Part shown: piece after piece, positions 1-8,346 of the stretch
Layout of the letters: each line of letters starts with the position of its first letter
How positions within the stretch are numbered: position 1 is the stretch's first letter
Translations under genes and position numbers: made by a program
The notes under the pieces: model-generated
Told to the model about the DNA's origin: nothing
Seen by the model: the letters and a program-made list of their open reading frames with translations, nothing else
Databases searched by the model: none
Source: Ectothiorhodospira lacustris
GTDB lineage: Bacteria > Pseudomonadota > Gammaproteobacteria > Ectothiorhodospirales > Ectothiorhodospiraceae
NCBI RefSeq assembly: GCF_022227845.1
Contig: NZ_JAJNQN010000014.1
Location: 36,960 to 100,959, forward strand
DNA: 64,000 nt
Direction of reading: 5' to 3'

Positions 1-343
1 TCGTGCTGTTGACCGGATTTTCCCAGTCTATCCAAAGCCCTTCCTGATCACCATGGTAGCCATGGTCGAAGTCGCCGAGGCGCTCCGCCAGTTCATCCCA
101 GGAGCCGTAGGGGAAGGGGAAGGCACGGACTTCGATCAATTGGGTTGTGGTATCGATGTAGCTTGCCTGGGCATCGCCGCTGCCCGGCAGCCTGGCGCTG
201 ACCGCCACCACGGCACTGCCCGGCAGATTGGCGTTTGACTGTGCCTGGGTGTTGCCGGTGTCGGAGTTGCACCCGGTCAGGCCGATCCCGGCGGCCACCA
301 GGGTGGCCAGCAGGGTCTTGCGGAAAGGGATCTGCGTCTGCAT
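1..343 (-). CDS. Lipoprotein of unknown function, N-terminal part (cut by window edge)
   Basis: The frame starts at an ATG at 343 with AGGAG upstream and runs off the left edge, so the C-terminus is missing. The visible 114 residues open with a basic n-region and hydrophobic core ending in the lipobox LTGC (Cys25), followed by a polar linker, which predicts an outer-membrane or periplasmic lipoprotein. After the linker the sequence VVAVSARLPGSGDAQASYID suggests a beta-rich extracellular domain, but I recognise no family. It lies 56 nt downstream of the large lipoprotein gene on the same strand and is probably co-transcribed with it. The coding call is good; the function is unknown. Confidence 0.75.
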   Translation of the reverse strand, partial: MQTQIPFRKTLLATLVAAGIGLTGCNSDTGNTQAQSNANLPGSAVVAVSARLPGSGDAQASYIDTTTQLIEVRAFPFPYGSWDELAERLGDFDHGYHGDQEGLWIDWENPVNST

Positions 344-399
344 GGCCCTTGTCTCCTTGTTCTGAGCTTTCAGAGTGGGCGGTGTCTGTGTATGGATGC

Positions 400-3198
400 T
401 CATTGGATGATCACCTCCACATCGGCCCGGTCGGCGGTGACCCGCAGGCTGAGATCGCGGGTGGTTTCGGTATCGTCGCCGTCGACCGCGGTGAGTCTGA
501 CGGTGTAACGACCCGGCGCCAGTTCTCCGGTCGGGATGGTGGCTTCGGCGCCTTCACCCTGCCAGGCCACGACGTCATCCAGCATCACGTCCCAGAAGTA
601 TTCCAGGGCGTCATCCGCGGTGAAGTCATCAATGGCCCGTGCCCGCAGGTGGATGGCTTGTGCGTTGCGCTCGGGCGCCGTTTCCGTGGCGGGAACAGTG
701 TTGGGGGTGACCGAGGCGGAGAGGATCTCCGGTGGCTGATTTTCTACTACGGTGAGGTTGATGGTGGCCGTGGCGGTAGCCTGGCCATCGTTGGCCGCCA
801 CCATGATCCGACCGCTGGCGGCATTGCTGATTGTGAAGGCATCGCTCTGAACCGAAACCGCCATGGGCTGTTCACCCTGACTCCAGTCAAAGCTCAGGGG
901 GTCGCCGTCGGGGTCATGGGCATAGGCGGTGTAGGTGACATCAAGGCCTTCACGGACGCCGTTGTCCACACAACTCAGGTTGGAGCTGGTGCCGCTGCAG
1001 CGCAGGTCCGCGGTCTGTCCGTCGACGGTCCGGCTGACTCGGGTGATGCGCGGGGTGCGGTTACCCACCGGATCGATCTGGATCGTGCGGCTGAGTTCGC
1101 CGGAGCTGGCGCTTTGGCTGTCGGTGGCTTCCAGGGTCACGGTCAGTTCGCCGTCCGCACCCGGTGCAAACTGGATGGTACGGCTGAGGTAGCCGCCTTC
1201 CGCGGTCTGCGAGGTGAAATCACCGCAATTATTGCTGACGCAGGTCAGGGTGACCGCATCGCCGTCGGCGTCCCAGGCGGTCACCTGCACGCGGAGGGGC
1301 TGGTCCACGATGCCCGTGGCGGGAGCGGACATGTTCAGGGTTGGTGCTTGGTTGGGCACCTCCAGGGCCACTTCGACGGTGGTGCCGTCGTCGCTCAGCT
1401 CCGGATCGGTGAGTGTGTCGTTGACGTTGAAGTCTGCCTGGACGTTGCCCGTGCGCACGTTCATGTCCACGCCGCAGGGCACATCAAAGTCAAAGCCCCC
1501 ATCCTGACCGGAACGAGTGGATTGCCAGAAACGGCCGCCCTGGGCGGAGACGGAGCGGTTGGCGACCGGTGTGTCCCCCCGCAGGACCTGGCCTTCCAGA
1601 CGGCAGGTATAGGGGTTTTCCAGGGCGATGGTCACCGCTGCGCAGTCAGTAGCCTTGATCGGCGTGATCGCCAGGGTTTCCGTCCGCAGGGCGCGGGGAT
1701 TCCACAGGGTGAACTCCCAGCCACTCAGGGAGAGATTGTCGGCGGCCAGGGTGGTGAAGCGCAGCTGCCCATTGCTCACATGGGTCCACTGGCGGCCCCC
1801 ATCCGGCATCGAGATGTTCACCGTGCCGCTGAAGGGTGTGGCGGCATCGCCTTGGCCAAAGCGGATGTCGGCCGCGGCGCAGTAATCGGTGACATCACCG
1901 GCTACGATGGGCCAGTCGATATTCAGCCAGCTGACCCAGCTGTTGCCGTCGTTGATCTCCAGGCGGGCGTAGAGGGTGCCATCGAAGACCACCGGATTGA
2001 CGTCACCACTGTACGGGGTGCCGTCACGATTCGTCACCAGGGTGGCCGGTCCGGCATATTTCCAGCTTCCGCCGGTGTACAGGTAGATGGGGACCTGGAT
2101 GCCTGCCATGTCTGCATCATGGTCCTGGGTGATGGTGTTGTAGGTGCCGGGGGGGACACGCAGCAGCACCGACGGGTTGCCCTCGGACGCGATGGCCGGG
2201 TCGTCGTTGCCGAAGTCCACCGCCAGGTTGTTGCCGTCCTGATCCGACAGGCGCAGCTGGGTGAAGGTGGTGGAAATCAGACGATACTCTTCAGGCACTT
2301 CCTGTGCCCCGGAAGCGCTGCCGCTGCCGATGGCGTCCGGGTCCAGGGTGACGCCGTCCAGTTCGGCCCCGAAATTACCGGTGCCGACAAAGTCGCCGGG
2401 GAAGGCCTCCGCGTCTGCGGCCACGCTGGGATCGAAGTAGGCCATGGCGGCGGTCACCGCGCTGGTACCCTCACTCACTCGGGCTGCCGGAATTTCCAGC
2501 TGTACCTCGACATCATCGTCGCTGGCGGCGGCCAAGGCTCCGCCGGCCACGACGGCACGACTGCCGTCACCCCGGCGTACCACGCCGAACTGCAGGACGG
2601 CCTGTCCGCTGGCATTGAAGACCACATTGTCCACGGCCTGCACGGCCACCTGCTCCGCCGCCAGTGCCAGATCCAGGGTGACCTGGGTGCCGGGCTCCAG
2701 GTCGCGGAAGATGCGGCTGGTCTGGATGTAGCCTTCACGAACGACTTCCGCCAGGATCCGGTCGGCGTTGCCAAACGCCTCGGGTACGATCAGGGTGAAG
2801 CGACCGTTCTCGTCGGTGGTGCCGGTGACGGGCTCATCGTTGAGCCGATTGGCCGGGTCCCTGGTGGAACCGTCATAGAGCCAGACGCGGACGGTGGCAT
2901 CTTCGATGGGCGCCGCGCGCAGATTACGCGCGCCCATCGTGGCTTGGGAGGCAATGGCGCCGGTGGCGCCGGTGGCACCGCTGCGATCATCTCCCGCGAT
3001 GATCTGGCCTGATACCTGGAATGCGGTGCCGGCTGAGGGTGCCGCTGGTTCCGGAGTGGGGTCTTTTTTTGAACTTCCGCCCCCGCCGCCACAGGCAGCG
3101 AGCGTGACCATCAGCGCCAGTGAGCTGCTGATCTTGAGCGCGGTGATCGCGCCATGGGGCGTGAATCTTGCCCTGTTTCTTTGATTTGGTACGGTCAT
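400..3198 (-). CDS. Large surface lipoprotein with PKD/cadherin-like repeats
   Basis: A 932-residue protein starting at ATG 3198 behind AAGGAG. A signal peptide ends in lipobox LAAC (Cys36), followed by a Gly/Ser run and a Pro/Glu-rich linker, so it should be lipid-anchored and exposed. Residues from about 60 to 170 resemble a carboxypeptidase-regulatory-like fold (TTDENGRFTLIVPE). A second such segment lies near 545-590, and the last third has at least three immunoglobulin-like repeats with calcium-type DADGD and DPDGDPLSFDW motifs. No catalytic motif is visible. A binding, adhesive or scaffold role is likely but inferred. It may form a unit with the smaller lipoprotein downstream; the upstream protease is about 400 nt away and separated by a hairpin. 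Confidence 0.88.
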   Translation of the reverse strand: MTVPNQRNRARFTPHGAITALKISSSLALMVTLAACGGGGGSSKKDPTPEPAAPSAGTAFQVSGQIIAGDDRSGATGATGAIASQATMGARNLRAAPIEDATVRVWLYDGSTRDPANRLNDEPVTGTTDENGRFTLIVPEAFGNADRILAEVVREGYIQTSRIFRDLEPGTQVTLDLALAAEQVAVQAVDNVVFNASGQAVLQFGVVRRGDGSRAVVAGGALAAASDDDVEVQLEIPAARVSEGTSAVTAAMAYFDPSVAADAEAFPGDFVGTGNFGAELDGVTLDPDAIGSGSASGAQEVPEEYRLISTTFTQLRLSDQDGNNLAVDFGNDDPAIASEGNPSVLLRVPPGTYNTITQDHDADMAGIQVPIYLYTGGSWKYAGPATLVTNRDGTPYSGDVNPVVFDGTLYARLEINDGNSWVSWLNIDWPIVAGDVTDYCAAADIRFGQGDAATPFSGTVNISMPDGGRQWTHVSNGQLRFTTLAADNLSLSGWEFTLWNPRALRTETLAITPIKATDCAAVTIALENPYTCRLEGQVLRGDTPVANRSVSAQGGRFWQSTRSGQDGGFDFDVPCGVDMNVRTGNVQADFNVNDTLTDPELSDDGTTVEVALEVPNQAPTLNMSAPATGIVDQPLRVQVTAWDADGDAVTLTCVSNNCGDFTSQTAEGGYLSRTIQFAPGADGELTVTLEATDSQSASSGELSRTIQIDPVGNRTPRITRVSRTVDGQTADLRCSGTSSNLSCVDNGVREGLDVTYTAYAHDPDGDPLSFDWSQGEQPMAVSVQSDAFTISNAASGRIMVAANDGQATATATINLTVVENQPPEILSASVTPNTVPATETAPERNAQAIHLRARAIDDFTADDALEYFWDVMLDDVVAWQGEGAEATIPTGELAPGRYTVRLTAVDGDDTETTRDLSLRVTADRADVEVIIQ

Positions 3199-3603
3199 CG
3201 GGTGTGTCTCCTTAATGGCCGAGGCATGTGCGACACCCGGTTTTGTCTGGCGAAAGCGGGTGTCTTTGAGAAAAGCGCGGGAGCGAGCGTGGAAAGGCGC
3301 CGAAAAAGCCGGGCTCTGTTAAATAGCTAGCACCGAGTTCCCCATGTCCCCATGAGTTGGAGACAAAAGGGGGGTATGTGCCGATAAGCGGCGCTTCTGT
3401 TGATGTGTGCGAGGATAAGAGGCAGTAATCCAAACCCGGCTTGGCGCGGGTTCGAATCGGTATGACACCCTTAATGGCGTGGACGAAGAGCATGGCCCAC
3501 GACTATGAGCGTGGTCGGCGCATACGGACAGTCGACCGGTTGTCACCCTGATGGCTCAGGGTGTCGACTCTTTGTAAACCTCTTGAGGCATGGGTTTGAA
3601 AAG
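3199..3603. other. Intergenic region between protease and large lipoprotein
   Basis: About 400 nt without a convincing gene. Short open frames on the minus strand (for example 3212-3493) have no family resemblance and poor start contexts. The stretch carries the hairpin at 3544-3563 and a decamer CCTTAATGGC that occurs twice, near 3210 and near 3470; the first copy contains the ribosome binding site of the large lipoprotein. The promoter of that lipoprotein must lie here but I cannot place it. Confidence 0.6.
3544..3563 (-). terminator. Hairpin downstream of the protease gene, weak terminator candidate
   Basis: Perfect 8-bp stem CACCCTGA / TCAGGGTG with the 4-nt loop TGGC, about 40 nt after the protease stop codon. 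No U-run follows in either direction, so it may only stabilise the transcript end. Confidence 0.35.
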
Positions 3604-5859
3604 TCAGGAAATTTCTCTCAATGCCAGTCCCAGGGCCATGAGCCCGCCGCTGGCCAGGCTTTCCAGGGCCGCATGTCGATCCATCCACCGGACCAGGGTC
3701 GGGCTGATGTGGTAGTACCGGGCGATGATCTGTCTTCCCCAGTCGGTTGCGGCCAGTTTTTCATCCCGGAATCTGCGAAGTTCGGCCAGTGCGGTTTCCG
3801 CCCGGGCATGCCGGCTACCTCCCAGCGCGGCGGATACCAGGCACCGCTCTCTGTCATCACTGCTGGCGTCCCTGGTCCTGCCGTCGTTGCCGGGAACGGT
3901 GGAAACGGCACGGCTGAACAGGTATTCGGAGCAGCCGGTGGCATCATGGCCGGCACAAAGTCGATAGCGTAACTGGACATTTCCCATGTCGCCCACCGGG
4001 TCCAGATAGGTATTGGCCTGGGGTGAAAGGCGTGCCAGCGCCTGATAGGCACTGTTGCCGATGCGTCGGTCCAGTTGCAGCCACTGAGCGTGTTCTGCGT
4101 GTTCTGGGTGGTTGCGCCAGCGCAGACGAATGCCCTGCCCCGTGGATTCCACCGTCAATTCGGAAGGGGGCAGGGGCGGCGTTTCAAGGCTCAGGGCGGG
4201 AGACCAGCTCGACAGTCCCGCGTTGTTTCCGGCGCGTATCCGATACTCGTAGGCGGTGGCCTCCGAGAGCGTGGCGGATGAGTCAAGGTACTGTGTCAAC
4301 TGGCCGTCAGCCTGTGTCACCAGAGGCAGGAAGTCGTTGGTTTCACACCTTCCCTCGGCTGTCTGATGCCGAAGGCAACGCTGGATTTCCAGATAATCCG
4401 TCCGCGGACTATTGTTCAGCCACTCCAGTTGTACCCCCGACGAGGTGCCGGTACCTTGCAGATGGGTGGGTTGAAACGGGGGCAGGGTGGCGGGATCGGT
4501 GTGGAGTAGTGCGGAGAGATCGAGCAGGCCGCCGGTGAGCGTGGGGTGAGGTGGTTCCGTGGGCGCGACCGTCAGTAACACCCGCTCCCGCACCCGCTTC
4601 CAGTCCGCCCGTGTCAGTGCCGGGTCATGGGCCCAGAGCAGGGCGGCCGCACCGGTGACCATGGGTGCGGCCATGGAGGTGCCGGTCTGGCGGCAGTAGC
4701 CCGCCGCCGGTGAGTTGCTGCAGTTTCTCGTCGTCGGCCAGGTGCTGAGGATGTCCTGGCCGGGCGCGGAGAGGTGAACGGTATCGGCACCGAAGTTACT
4801 TGAGCGTAGCCGAGTGCCCGTGCGTGTGCTGGCTGAGACCACGATGATGTTGTCCAGCCGGTGGGCGGCGGGAAAGACCGGGGACTGATCCAGGTCCAGG
4901 CCGCTGTTGCCGGCCGCCGCCACCAGGATGACGCCCTGTTCGCGGGCGTAGGCAATGGCCTCATACTCCGCTTGGGAGTTACCGCGGTACTCATAACTGG
5001 CATTGATGATATGTGCCCGCCCCGCCTCGGCGGCATAGTAGATGGCTTCGACCGCATCGGAGACGTGCCCGGTGCCGTCTGCCGCCAGGAACTTGAGCGG
5101 CAACAGGCTTGCCTGCCAGCTGATGCCGGTGATCCCCAGCGCGTTGTCGCCGCGGGCGCCGATGATGCCGGCGACATGGGTGCCGTGGCCGTTGTCATCC
5201 ATCGCATCGTTGCCGGGAGGGTTGGCTGAACGGTTGCTGACGAAGCTCCAGCCGTTGTGGTCATCCGGGTAGCATTCCAGGCCTTCGGACCGGCGCCCGG
5301 GACAGTCGGCCTCGGTCTGTGGGTTCGGGTTCTGCCAGATGCTGTCGCGCAGGTCTTCATGCCCATGGTCGATCCCCGAGTCGAGTACGCCGACCACTAT
5401 CTGCGTCGCGTCCGTGGATAGGCCCCAGGCTCCCGGTGCTCGGACATGATGAGGGTTTTCAGTGTCGAACAGGGCCCATTGGTCACTGAATAGGGGGTCG
5501 TTGGGATACAGGGCGGTCAGGCGGATGCGGTAATTGGGTTCGGCATGGGCGACGCCGGGTTGCTGGCGGTACCAGAGAATCGCGGACTCCAGATCCATGC
5601 CGGGCGGTATTTGTGCGCGGCGCCATCCCCGCCGCAGGGTTCGCGGTCCCAGGGCATCCCGATGGGTGGCAATGACAAAGGCAGTCGTTTCATCCCGGAG
5701 TCGAATCAGGATATCGTCTGCTTCGACCGCCATGTCATCTCGGGTGAGAGGGATGACGGCGTCGCCCTGATGATGCTGGGACGATGCCGATTCCTGTCCA
5801 GACAGTGCGGGCGCCAGCAGGCACAGGCAAAGGATCATGTACTCTAGGGATCTTCTCAA
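3604..5859 (-). CDS. Secreted S8 (subtilisin-type) serine protease with CFI-box-like C-terminus
   Basis: Subtilase of 751 residues. The triad is visible: Asp160 in VLDSGIDHGHEDL, His228 in NGHGTHVAGIIGA and Ser395 in GTSMAAPMVTG. I place the start at TTG 5859: AAGGGA lies 9 nt upstream and this start gives a basic MRRSLEY n-region before the hydrophobic core; ATG 5838 is the alternative. Residues about 45-125 look like a propeptide, and fibronectin III-like repeats follow the catalytic domain from about 460. The last 79 residues (673-751) match the CFI-box C-terminal pattern in degenerate form: CLVSAALGG, then LRRFRDEKL, then YYHISPTLVRW. The open frame continues in frame upstream through the divergent lipoprotein gene; that extension is not coding. 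Confidence 0.9.
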   Translation of the reverse strand: MRRSLEYMILCLCLLAPALSGQESASSQHHQGDAVIPLTRDDMAVEADDILIRLRDETTAFVIATHRDALGPRTLRRGWRRAQIPPGMDLESAILWYRQQPGVAHAEPNYRIRLTALYPNDPLFSDQWALFDTENPHHVRAPGAWGLSTDATQIVVGVLDSGIDHGHEDLRDSIWQNPNPQTEADCPGRRSEGLECYPDDHNGWSFVSNRSANPPGNDAMDDNGHGTHVAGIIGARGDNALGITGISWQASLLPLKFLAADGTGHVSDAVEAIYYAAEAGRAHIINASYEYRGNSQAEYEAIAYAREQGVILVAAAGNSGLDLDQSPVFPAAHRLDNIIVVSASTRTGTRLRSSNFGADTVHLSAPGQDILSTWPTTRNCSNSPAAGYCRQTGTSMAAPMVTGAAALLWAHDPALTRADWKRVRERVLLTVAPTEPPHPTLTGGLLDLSALLHTDPATLPPFQPTHLQGTGTSSGVQLEWLNNSPRTDYLEIQRCLRHQTAEGRCETNDFLPLVTQADGQLTQYLDSSATLSEATAYEYRIRAGNNAGLSSWSPALSLETPPLPPSELTVESTGQGIRLRWRNHPEHAEHAQWLQLDRRIGNSAYQALARLSPQANTYLDPVGDMGNVQLRYRLCAGHDATGCSEYLFSRAVSTVPGNDGRTRDASSDDRERCLVSAALGGSRHARAETALAELRRFRDEKLAATDWGRQIIARYYHISPTLVRWMDRHAALESLASGGLMALGLALREIS

Positions 5860-5967
5860 GGCTGGATGTCCCTTGGTGTGGAGAGATCGAATGTTCGCTG
5901 TCGGACCGGATATCTTTGCATGACGTAGGGAGGAAGTCTGCTTGCCGGACATGGTAACTTCTGCAAG

Positions 5968-6747
5968 ATGATGTTCCGACACCCATGTGACTTTATGACA
6001 CCACAATCCCGCTGTTTGAAATGTCTGTCGTTGACACTGCTTGTCTTGATCGTGTTGCTGTCCGGTTGTGCCTCGCTGCCTTCCGAGGCCGACCCTGACA
6101 GGGCGCATCTCGCATTGACCCGGGCATTGGCGGACCGGGATTGCCCAGCGGCACGGGATGCGGTGGAGGGACTGGCCCGCCATGGTCAGGCCGGTGGGGT
6201 GACCGCCCAGGCCCGCCTGGAAACGGCATTCCTGTGCCTGGTGTCCGATGCGCCGGTTCCGGCCTTCGAGCAAAGTCATCGCTTCATTCAGGACTTTCCG
6301 TCCCACCCTGATCTGGACTACGGTTTTTACCTGCGAGCCATGGCGCGGTACGGTAGCTGGAAGGCGCTGCACGCGGAGGGTGCGCCGGCGCCGGATGCTC
6401 GGCAGGATACCGCGCTGGCGCGGGAGGCCTTCATCCTGTTCCGGGAACTGGTACAGCGTTTTCCCGATTCCCGTTACCGGGATGAAGTCGCCGGTTATCT
6501 GATGGATCTGCGTGAAGGCATGGCGGCGGCCGAGGTCCGGCAGGCCCGGCTGCAGCTGGCCCAGGGGAACGCCCGTCAGGCTCTGGCGCGGGCCGAGTAT
6601 GTACATGAGCATTTTGCTACCACGCAGGCCCTGGCCGATGCCCTGTCCCTGATGGTGGAAGCCCATCGGATACTGGGTCACGACGATGCGGCAGACCGTG
6701 CCCGACGCCGGCTGGAGATCCGCTTTCCCGATCGGGCGATCCCTTAG
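5968..6747 (+). CDS. BamD/YfgL-neighbour-like TPR lipoprotein
   Basis: A 259-residue lipoprotein: signal peptide with lipobox LSGC (Cys34), then alpha-helical TPR-like repeats with phrases such as FPDSRYRDEVAGYLMDLRE, which strongly recall BamD/ComL (outer-membrane protein assembly) and YbgF-type repeats. It is about the length of BamD (near 245) but is not in a typical bamD context, so I treat it as a paralogue rather than BamD itself. ATG 5995 would give a shorter, more usual signal peptide; neither start has a strong ribosome binding site. It diverges from the protease gene (109 bp gap) and is followed by a small membrane protein on the same strand. Confidence 0.82.
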   Translation: MMFRHPCDFMTPQSRCLKCLSLTLLVLIVLLSGCASLPSEADPDRAHLALTRALADRDCPAARDAVEGLARHGQAGGVTAQARLETAFLCLVSDAPVPAFEQSHRFIQDFPSHPDLDYGFYLRAMARYGSWKALHAEGAPAPDARQDTALAREAFILFRELVQRFPDSRYRDEVAGYLMDLREGMAAAEVRQARLQLAQGNARQALARAEYVHEHFATTQALADALSLMVEAHRILGHDDAADRARRRLEIRFPDRAIP

Positions 6748-6803
6748 CGGTGGCTCCGTTTCCCGGCAGATCGATTCTTCCTGTTCAACTCGAAGAGATG
6801 CCC

Positions 6804-7289
6804 ATGACAACGTCTTCTCGCTTTCTGCCTCACGCCGAACGCCTGGTTTGGCTCGGTTTCATGCTGTTCCTGCTCATCACCACCATGATCTATATCTATC
6901 GGGGTTTTGGTCTGGAGCGGGATGTGTCGGCCGCCAACCAGGAGGTGCTGGCGCTGCAGATGCGGCTGGCCTCCCTGACTGCCGAGCAGGTGCTGGAACC
7001 TGCCCGCCTGGGGCTGACTCAGGGGCAGATCCGGCATCTGCAGCGGCTGGGGTTGAATGACCCCCGGGTACGGCTGGTGGAAGATCTGGCCGGTCAGCCC
7101 GAGTTGATCCGTCATGCGGCCGTCCACGGGGGGCGCATGCACTTCGTCCCGGATGAGACCCATGTACTCAGTGATCGCTGGGTGCTGGCCGTCTTTGAAG
7201 ACGGCCACATTCGGGGGCGCATGCTGCTGGAGTACGAAGTGGCCTTCGGCAACATCACCTGGCAGGTGCTGGCTTCCAGCCTGGACTGA
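6804..7289 (+). CDS. Membrane-anchored protein of unknown function
   Basis: About 161 residues from ATG 6804, which has GAAGAG 6 nt upstream; an in-frame ATG at 6798 is possible. One N-terminal transmembrane segment (LVWLGFMLFLLITTMIYIY) is followed by a short coiled-coil-like stretch and a soluble domain ending in a beta-rich segment (LAVFEDGHIRGRMLLEYEV). The topology suggests a periplasmic domain tethered to the inner membrane. It lies about 55 nt after the TPR lipoprotein on the same strand and converges on the Fnr-type gene with a 5-nt gap. I recognise no family. Confidence 0.75.
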   Translation: MTTSSRFLPHAERLVWLGFMLFLLITTMIYIYRGFGLERDVSAANQEVLALQMRLASLTAEQVLEPARLGLTQGQIRHLQRLGLNDPRVRLVEDLAGQPELIRHAAVHGGRMHFVPDETHVLSDRWVLAVFEDGHIRGRMLLEYEVAFGNITWQVLASSLD

Positions 7290-7294
7290 GGGAG

Positions 7295-8062
7295 TCAGTG
7301 CCCCGCGGCCTGCTCCGCTTGGCGGGCGTCGTGGCCGTTGACGCCTGCGATCTCCCGCAGGCCGTCCGCATCAAGGATGGTGATGAACTTGCGCTGCACC
7401 TGGATCAGCCCCTGTTCCTGGAAGCGGCTGAGCATGCGGCTGACGGTTTCCACCGCCAGGCCCAGGTAGTTGCCGATCTCGCAGCGGGACATGGTGAGGT
7501 TGAACTCGTGGCGGGAGAACCCCCGCATGCCGAAGCGCCGGGACAGGTTCAGCAGGAAGGCTGCCAGACGGGCATCGGAGGTACGGTGACCCAGCAGGGT
7601 CACCAGATGCTCGTCGGTCTGGATTTCCCGGCTCATGATGCGCAACAGTTGATGCTGCAGGCCGGGGGTGCGTCCGGCCAGTTCTTCCAGCCGGTCGAAG
7701 GGGATTTCGCAGACGCTGGCCGTCTCCAGGGCCAGGGCGGTGCAGGGGTGAACCCCGTCGTTGATGGCATCCAGGCCCAGCAGTTCCCCGGGTAGATGGA
7801 AGCCGGTGACCTGCTCCTCGCCGTCGTTGGTCAGGACAAAGGTCTTGACCGAGCCGGTGCGCACGGCATAGAGACAGTTCAGTGGATCCCCGGCTTGATA
7901 GATCGTGTCTCGGCGCTGCACGGGACGCTTGCGACTGATGATCCCCTCCAGCATGGAGAGGTCCTCCACGGAGACACCCAGAGGTAGGCACAGGTCGCGC
8001 AGGCTGCAGGCCTTGCACGCCTGCTTGAGTTCCTTGATGTTCATCACGTTGGTCGAGGACAT
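7295..8062 (-). CDS. fnr: Fnr/Anr-type oxygen-responsive transcriptional regulator
   Basis: A 255-residue Crp/Fnr-family regulator. It has the Fnr cysteine set for an oxygen-labile [4Fe-4S] cluster: Cys16, Cys19 and Cys25 near the N-terminus and Cys107 within HPC. A cyclic-nucleotide-binding-like beta roll follows, then a winged helix whose recognition helix VETVSRML carries the Glu/Ser/Arg set (E205, S208, R209) that reads TTGAT half-sites in Fnr. It should therefore switch genes for low-oxygen metabolism. A possible sigma70 promoter is TTGTAC-18-TATGTT on the minus strand at 8157-8128. A half-matching Fnr site (TTGAT near 8290) lies further upstream, too weak to call. fnr and anr are equivalent names here. 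Confidence 0.93.
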   Translation of the reverse strand: MSSTNVMNIKELKQACKACSLRDLCLPLGVSVEDLSMLEGIISRKRPVQRRDTIYQAGDPLNCLYAVRTGSVKTFVLTNDGEEQVTGFHLPGELLGLDAINDGVHPCTALALETASVCEIPFDRLEELAGRTPGLQHQLLRIMSREIQTDEHLVTLLGHRTSDARLAAFLLNLSRRFGMRGFSRHEFNLTMSRCEIGNYLGLAVETVSRMLSRFQEQGLIQVQRKFITILDADGLREIAGVNGHDARQAEQAAGH

Positions 8063-8307
8063 GGATTCACCTTCGGACGGCCGCGGGATCTACAGGGATG
8101 GCCCCTGCAGTATGGGAACACGGCCCTAACATACTTGAGCGTCGCTGTCAGGTACAAGCCTTCCTGACGCCGCCGCCGCGCCCGCCGGACCAGACCTTGC
8201 CCTGTAAGGTCTGCAAGGGTACGCAGGCCGCGGGGTGGCACATGATAGCCTGCCGAGCGGCTCCGGTCTTGCTTCGGAGGGTGAATTTTAAGATCAAATT
8301 CGGGAGT

Positions 8308-8326
8308 CGGGGCCGTTTTGGCCCCG
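8308..8326 (-). terminator. GC-rich hairpin after the ATP-grasp ligase operon
   Basis: Stem CGGGGCC / GGCCCCG with a 5-nt loop, about 20 nt beyond the ligase stop codon. It plausibly ends the three-gene operon before the fnr promoter region. A U-run is lacking on the minus strand, so the call is tentative. Confidence 0.4.
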
Positions 8327-8346
8327 TAATTTCGGGGCGGGGAGAT

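Noticed and set aside
235..3012. 925-codon plus-strand open frame
   Set aside because: Antisense shadow of the lipoprotein gene at 400-3198, which has a lipobox, a ribosome binding site and recognisable domains; the plus-strand product is compositionally odd with no family resemblance.
3440..3475. tRNA-like GGTTCGAATC T-loop
   Set aside because: The sequence flanking TTCGAAT does not form a T-stem and no cloverleaf or acceptor stem could be drawn.
3212..3493. 93-codon minus-strand frame between protease and lipoprotein
   Set aside because: No ribosome binding site, no recognisable domain and atypical composition; treated as intergenic.
5860..6810. In-frame N-terminal extension of the protease
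   Set aside because: It runs antisense through the lipoprotein gene at 5968-6747 and would bury the signal peptide in the middle of the protein.
8280..8300. Fnr box upstream of fnr
   Set aside because: Only one half-site (TTGAT) matches; the second half is AAATT rather than ATCAA.
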